64,000 nucleotides of DNA from Deltaproteobacteria bacterium HGW-Deltaproteobacteria-15. Lineage in GTDB: Bacteria > Desulfobacterota > DSM-4660 > Desulfatiglandales > HGW-15. How positions within the stretch are numbered: the first letter of the stretch is position 1; each line of letters begins with the position of its first letter. The notes beneath the pieces are model-generated. The model was not told the DNA's origin. It worked only from the letters and a program-made list of their open reading frames with translations, and did no database searches. Positions 59,654-64,000 of this stretch are shown piece by piece. Position numbers and translations under genes: made by a program. The stretch is taken from contig PHBH01000027.1 of assembly GCA_002840535.1 (NCBI GenBank), positions 1-64,000 of the forward strand. The letters run 5' to 3'.

Positions 59654-62259
59654 GCCGTTTTCTTTTCCAGGTATTCCTTGATCCGGCTCAGTTCCAAAAG
59701 GGCCTGCAGCGGACTCATGGCCTGAATGTCGAGGTCTGAAATCCAAGTCCTCAATCTCCGATCCACGGAGCTGAAAAGGGCCAGCTGAATGTGTTCATCC
59801 CTGCTTTCCGATTTCCGGCTCCGGGCTATTCTCATTGTCAGCTCATCCTGGTTCTGGTTCTCCAGGCTTTCAAGGATCTCTTTCGCCCTTTCGATGACCG
59901 GTTGGGGCAGACCGGCAATTCGACCGACCTGTATGCCATAGCTCCTGCTGGTTCCTCCGGGAACCAGTTTTCTCAGAAAAATGATCTGCTCCTTCCATTC
60001 CTTGACGGCGATGTTGTAGTTCTTGACTCTCTTTCGGGTTGCCGCCAGTTCCACCAACTCGTGATAATGGGTTGCAAAGAGGGTCTTCACACCCTTCCCT
60101 GCGCGGTCGTGGAGAACCTCGGCAACGGCCCAGGCAATGCTGAGGCCGTCGTAGGTGCTTGTTCCACGGCCGATCTCATCCAGGATGACGAGGCTCGCCG
60201 GGGTGGCATGTCGTAGAATATTGGCGGTTTCATTCATCTCCACCATGAAGGTGGACTGTCCCTTTCCCAGGTCGTCGGATGCACCGATGCGGGTGAAGAT
60301 CCGATCCACTATGCCTACCCGGGCTTTCGATGCCGGAACGAAAGCTCCCATCTGGGCCATCAGCACCGTGAGGGCGGTTTGTCTGAGAATCGTGGATTTC
60401 CCCGCCATGTTGGGTCCTGTGATAATCAGCAGTTGCTGGTTCTCATCATCCAGCCGGATATCGTTCGGCACAAAATCCTCGTCTTTGACGGTCTGCTCGA
60501 TTACGGGATGGCGGCCGTCCACAATGTCGATGACGCCTCCCTCATCCACCTCCGGGCATACATACCCGTTCAGATCGGCAGTAAGGGCAAGCGCTGCAAG
60601 CACATCCATTTCGGAAACCCGCATCCCGGTGTTCCTGATCCGCCGGTTCTCGAAAGCAACAGCCTTTCTCACATTCTCGAAGATCTCCCATTCGAGGCCG
60701 ATTCTTTTCTCCTCCGCGCCGAGCACGGCCTCTTCATACTTCTTGAGCTCCTCTGTAATGTACCGTTCGCAGTTGGACAAGGTTTGTTTGCGGATATACT
60801 CGGCAGGGGCAAGGTGCATATTGGACTTGGAAAGCTCGATATAATACCCGAAGACCCTGTTGTAGCCGATTTTCAGGTTGGATATGCCTGTCCTCTTCTG
60901 TTCAGACTCCGCAAGCTTCGCGATCCACCCCTTTCCATCCCTTGTCAGGGAGATCAACCGATCCAACTCGGGGTCGTATCCCTCCTTGATCAGCCCGCCT
61001 TCCTTCAGTGCGACCGGGGGTTCTTCGCAGATCGCCCTCTCGATCAGATCCCCTATATCCTGCAGCGCATCCATGCCGGAAGAGATCTCCGACAGGAGCT
61101 CGCTGCTGGAGCCCGCGATCGCCTGTTTCAGCGAAGGCAGCTTTTGAATGGAGAGCTTGAGCGCCACAAGATCCCTTGCATTGGCTCTTCCAACAGAAAT
61201 TCGTCCGTTCAGCCTCTCCAGGTCATAAACCCCATGAAGCCCTTGCCTGACCTTTTCTCTGAGCGACTGATCTTCCCTGAACACGGACACCGCGGCAAGT
61301 CTTCTTCGGATCTCTGCCGGATCCAGCAGGGGATAGGATATCCATTTTTTCAGCAGCCTGGCGCCCATGGGAGTCAGGGTCCTGTCCAGAACGGAGAAGA
61401 GCGAACCCCGCTCCGACTGGCGCCGCATGGTCGTGAAGAGTTCCAGGTTTCTGACCGTCGACTCATCCAGAAACATGAAATCGCCGAGACGATAGGTGAC
61501 GATCTCCTTGATGTGGTCCGGGCTCCCCCTCTGGGTATCCTGCAGATAGTAGACGATAGCGCCGGCGGCGGAGATCCCGTGAACCAGATCCTCGCAGCCG
61601 AAGCCTGCAAGAGACTTGACGCCCAACTGCTCCTTCAGCAGGGACTCCGCCCGATTTCTTTCGAATACCGGTTTTGGAAGGGGTTCCAGCCTGAAGAACG
61701 AAAGCTCTTTTCGTTCAAGGAGGTCGCTCTGCTCCGCTATCAGTATCTCGGCGGGGCCTATTCTTTTCAATTCATCCAGGATCCCGGCCAGATTCTCCAT
61801 CTCCGTGACGCGAAATTCCCCTGTGGACAGATCCACATGGGCAAGCCCGTATCTCCCCTCTTCCCCGGCAACGGCCGCCATGTAGACATTGCTCCTGCTG
61901 TCTATTTCACCTTCTTCCAGAAGCGAGCCGGGGGTCACCACCCTGACCACCTCTCTCTTTACGATCCCCTTGGCAAGCCTGGGGTCTTCCGTCTGCTCGC
62001 ATACGGCTACCTTCCAACCGTGTTCAACGAGCCTGGCGATGTAGGACTTGGCCGAGTGATGAGGGACACCGCACATGGGAACTTTCTTCCCATTGTGAGT
62101 GCCCCGCGAGGTTAGAGTGATTCCCAGTACTCGGGAAGCGTTCTGGGCATCTTCGAAAAACATCTCATAGAAATCGCCCATTCTAAAAAAGAGGATCGCA
62201 TCAGGGTGGCGCCCCTTGATCCCCATGTACTGCTTGAACATGGGAGTGGGAACACTCAT
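59650..62259 (-). CDS. mutS: DNA mismatch repair protein MutS
   Basis: 869 aa, standard length. Mismatch-recognition FYEMF lies near the N-terminus, Walker A GPNMAGKST, Walker B VILDEIGRGTS and the C-terminal dimerisation region are all present. It binds mismatches and recruits MutL. The start ATG 62259 overlaps the lapB stop by 4 bp (ATGA) and is the usual MutS N-terminus; an extension to 62424 overlaps lapB and is rejected. It lies in an apparent operon lapA-lapB-mutS-amidase. Confidence 0.97.
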   Translation of the reverse strand: MSVPTPMFKQYMGIKGRHPDAILFFRMGDFYEMFFEDAQNASRVLGITLTSRGTHNGKKVPMCGVPHHSAKSYIARLVEHGWKVAVCEQTEDPRLAKGIVKREVVRVVTPGSLLEEGEIDSRSNVYMAAVAGEEGRYGLAHVDLSTGEFRVTEMENLAGILDELKRIGPAEILIAEQSDLLERKELSFFRLEPLPKPVFERNRAESLLKEQLGVKSLAGFGCEDLVHGISAAGAIVYYLQDTQRGSPDHIKEIVTYRLGDFMFLDESTVRNLELFTTMRRQSERGSLFSVLDRTLTPMGARLLKKWISYPLLDPAEIRRRLAAVSVFREDQSLREKVRQGLHGVYDLERLNGRISVGRANARDLVALKLSIQKLPSLKQAIAGSSSELLSEISSGMDALQDIGDLIERAICEEPPVALKEGGLIKEGYDPELDRLISLTRDGKGWIAKLAESEQKRTGISNLKIGYNRVFGYYIELSKSNMHLAPAEYIRKQTLSNCERYITEELKKYEEAVLGAEEKRIGLEWEIFENVRKAVAFENRRIRNTGMRVSEMDVLAALALTADLNGYVCPEVDEGGVIDIVDGRHPVIEQTVKDEDFVPNDIRLDDENQQLLIITGPNMAGKSTILRQTALTVLMAQMGAFVPASKARVGIVDRIFTRIGASDDLGKGQSTFMVEMNETANILRHATPASLVILDEIGRGTSTYDGLSIAWAVAEVLHDRAGKGVKTLFATHYHELVELAATRKRVKNYNIAVKEWKEQIIFLRKLVPGGTSRSYGIQVGRIAGLPQPVIERAKEILESLENQNQDELTMRIARSRKSESRDEHIQLALFSSVDRRLRTWISDLDIQAMSPLQALLELSRIKEYLEKKTA

Positions 62260-63530
62260 TCCTCCCCCCCGGGTGTTTTGGAGAATTGCATCGGGAGAGG
62301 CCCTTCCGGCCCGGGTGGGGCGGAATCCACAGGCATGGATTCCATGAAATCGATGGAATCCCACTGCCTGCACTGAGGACACTGCCATTGAAGGTCCGCC
62401 GGCCTGAAACCGCAATTGGAGCACTGGAATTTAAGATAAGGAACGTCCAGGTGAGAGATAAGATCCTTGTACGCTTCCAGAGCCAGCTCGCTCATTCCAT
62501 GGTTGAGCAGAATCTCTCCCATGAATTTCCTCGCCTCCCAGAAGGCCGGATCGAGGTCAAGCGCGCTCCGGAGTTCCTTCAGTGCGCCTTGTTCGTCCTT
62601 TTCGTTGTAAAGATAACGGGCAAGGGCCATATGGGTGAACGGGTCCGAACTGAGCTGCGCGCATTCCTTCAAGAAATCTCCTACGGGTTTGAGATTCCGC
62701 ATCCTGGAATAGGCCCCCTCCAGACGACGATAGGCGAGAAAGGTGAAATGAGGGGATACATCGACCACCTTCCTCCAGGTGGCGATAGCCTGCTTGTATT
62801 CCTGTCTTGAGAAATAGAGATCGCCCAGATGGAGGTAGGCATCGATGCACTTTGCGTCGATGGAAATGGCCGATTTTAAGCCGGACTTGGCCTTGGAGAA
62901 ATCTCCTTTCTCCAGGAAGACCTTCCCAATCTCGGTCTGATGATGGGCAAGGATGTGGGAATGATTCCCCTTCACCAGCCTGGCGATACGCTGGCGTGTG
63001 GCAAAGGCATTCGGCCAGTCCTTCATCTCCTCATAGATCTTCTCGACCTCGAGGAGCGTTTCCAGGCTGGAAGGCTGCTTCTGGAGCACACTCGAAAAGG
63101 TCTCCAGCGCCCGGTTGAAAAAGCCGCCCTTGCGGTAGTCCATGCCCAGATCGATCAGCGCCCTTAATTTGATCTGCTCGTTGGTGTTCGGCCTGAGGAT
63201 TATGCTTTGCCTGATCCGGATGGCTCTGTCAATATCGCCCTTGGAGCGGTACAGATTGCCGAGCGCTACATAGGTCTCGATGGTGTCGGAATTGATTTGA
63301 ACGGATTTGGTAAACTGTTCGATTGCCTGGTCGTGTTCATTGGAGAGGATATACCGGATGCCCTTTAAAAAGGCTTCATCCCCTTCCCTGCTCAGGGGTT
63401 TGATCTCCTGCCTCTTCCGGCGGCTGGAAAGAATGCCCGCGATCAAGCCGCAAAGGATGCCGGCCAAGACACCCATGCAAAGCTTCTGGTTCCCAGGTTC
63501 TAGAAACCACTGCCAGAGCTGCTGCCACAT
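62256..63530 (-). CDS. lapB: LapB/YciM-type TPR protein (LPS assembly regulator)
   Basis: 424 aa. An N-terminal membrane anchor (about 15-35), then about eight TPR repeats, and a C-terminal rubredoxin-like knuckle CSNCGF...CPQCRQWDS: exactly the LapB architecture. In enterobacteria LapB couples LPS export to FtsH-dependent turnover of LpxC. AAGGAG lies about 9 nt before the ATG. It is adjacent to lapA, as in gammaproteobacteria. The ending overlaps mutS. Confidence 0.92.
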   Translation of the reverse strand: MWQQLWQWFLEPGNQKLCMGVLAGILCGLIAGILSSRRKRQEIKPLSREGDEAFLKGIRYILSNEHDQAIEQFTKSVQINSDTIETYVALGNLYRSKGDIDRAIRIRQSIILRPNTNEQIKLRALIDLGMDYRKGGFFNRALETFSSVLQKQPSSLETLLEVEKIYEEMKDWPNAFATRQRIARLVKGNHSHILAHHQTEIGKVFLEKGDFSKAKSGLKSAISIDAKCIDAYLHLGDLYFSRQEYKQAIATWRKVVDVSPHFTFLAYRRLEGAYSRMRNLKPVGDFLKECAQLSSDPFTHMALARYLYNEKDEQGALKELRSALDLDPAFWEARKFMGEILLNHGMSELALEAYKDLISHLDVPYLKFQCSNCGFRPADLQWQCPQCRQWDSIDFMESMPVDSAPPGPEGPLPMQFSKTPGGEE

Positions 63531-63554
63531 GCGGTGTCTCTCCTTTTCAAATCC

Positions 63555-63902
63555 TCAGGTGCCTTCTCCTTGTCTTTGGGCCACACTGTCGTAGGTCAAT
63601 GGCAGATTTCTCAGGGAACTGAGTTCCTTGTCCTTATCCTGAAGCTCACGGGTAAGAACCTTGATTTTTTTCTTCAGGCGATAACGTTCAATGATCCCGT
63701 GCAAGCCCGTTCCCAGAACACCCGCCAGAAAGGCAATGAGAACCATCTGGTAGACAGTGACTTCACTCCATTTCATTTCCTCGACGATCACAGGGTCCAT
63801 TCTGAGTTCCACCTTGCTGTTCAAGGAATCGATATTCTGGACGACCACGATGATGACGAACAATCCTATCAGGATTCCCAAAACAATTTTGACATGCCCC
63901 AT
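63555..63902 (-). CDS. lapA: LapA family membrane protein (DUF1049)
   Basis: 115 aa. Two membrane segments (about 5-22 and 52-72) with a short periplasmic loop and a C-terminal coiled coil, the LapA/DUF1049 layout. GGAGG precedes the ATG by 6 nt. It lies 24 bp upstream of lapB; the pair is involved in LPS assembly at the inner membrane. Confidence 0.88.
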   Translation of the reverse strand: MGHVKIVLGILIGLFVIIVVVQNIDSLNSKVELRMDPVIVEEMKWSEVTVYQMVLIAFLAGVLGTGLHGIIERYRLKKKIKVLTRELQDKDKELSSLRNLPLTYDSVAQRQGEGT

Positions 63903-63929
63903 CTTGACCTCCTTCGCTCCACCATCAAA

Positions 63930-64000
63930 TCAAAGAAAACCAGGAAGAAGTTTCTCATATGTCTTTTGAATGTGTTCGGGGATAACCCGCACGTCGTCCA
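63930..64000 (-). CDS. 3' end of an unidentified gene upstream of lapA (partial)
   Basis: On the minus strand an open frame enters from the window edge and ends at a TGA (63932-63930), giving the C-terminus DDVRVIPEHIQKTYEKLLPG followed by FL. It is 27 bp before the lapA start and in the same direction, consistent with an upstream operon member. Too short to identify. Confidence 0.4.
   Translation of the reverse strand, partial: DDVRVIPEHIQKTYEKLLPGFL

Noticed and set aside
62260..62424. N-terminal extension of MutS
   Set aside because: It lies inside lapB; the normal MutS N-terminus and the ATGA overlap point to 62259.
1..64000. tRNA, rRNA, riboswitch or other structured RNA genes
   Set aside because: No cloverleaf, rRNA or known riboswitch core was recognised by eye in the spacers; a covariance-model scan would be decisive.

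Overview
The window reads as a piece of chromosome from an anaerobic, aromatic- or acid-degrading deltaproteobacterium (Desulfobacterota type). This rests on the moderately high GC, the split PEP-synthase-like phosphotransferase beside UbiD and UbiX, two complete branched-chain amino-acid-type ABC importers, several Fe-S families typical of strict anaerobes (DUF2148, DUF2284, DUF169), two-subunit biotin carboxylase and carboxyltransferase genes, and long intergenic spacers full of 7-bp repeats and palindromes. No rRNA, tRNA, CRISPR array, insertion sequence or phage gene was seen.

Layout. 0-6 kb: nudC and a PLP decarboxylase (minus strand), a first Tm-1-like (UPF0261) gene, a stand-alone response regulator and a LysR regulator. 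6.4-13.8 kb: a plus-strand cluster resembling phenylphosphate synthase (a 617-aa His-domain protein and a 358-aa ATP-grasp protein), then a UbiD-family (de)carboxylase, a second Tm-1-like protein, the prenyl-FMN synthase UbiX and a second response regulator. The most economical reading is ATP-driven phosphorylation of a phenol followed by para-carboxylation. 14-27 kb: two complete liv-type import systems (SDR-livGFHM-SBP on plus, SBP-livHMGF on minus) flanking an SDR and an NAPE-PLD-like metallohydrolase. 27.4-47.7 kb: an accessory metabolic region with DUF2284, a RutB-like hydrolase, a second ATP-grasp gene, an XRE-cupin regulator, a third Tm-1-like gene, an acyl-CoA ligase, DUF169, a flavoprotein inserted into a DUF2148 domain, DUF2148, a thiolase, an HMG-CoA-synthase-like/DUF35 fusion, a carboxyltransferase with an altered metal site, a biotin carboxylase, a second His-domain protein and a crotonase. 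47.8-55.4 kb: a radical SAM protein, an SDR, an acetoin/pyruvate-dehydrogenase-like E1a-E1b-E2 set without E3, a methyltransferase and an unusual cation diffusion facilitator. 55.6-64 kb: a caspase-domain lipoprotein and the housekeeping run lapA-lapB-mutS-amidase (minus strand), with ATGA overlaps at the lapB/mutS and mutS/amidase junctions.

The main new observations are these. A shared promoter/operator word, TTGACA-N4-GGAAACA, occurs at six promoters between 13.9 and 45.0 kb and ties the importers, DUF2284, HMGCS-like, carboxylase and second His-domain genes into one apparent regulon. A DUF2148 domain is split by an inserted GltD-like flavoprotein. A PycB-type carboxyltransferase has Glu where the carbamylated metal-binding Lys is expected. 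Three Tm-1-like paralogues accompany two sets of split PEP-synthase modules. Intergenic palindromes are nested inside one another. Together these suggest an undescribed anaerobic carboxylation/activation pathway, but its substrate cannot be read from the sequence.

Functions are from recognisable motifs and remembered family patterns; no database search was run.
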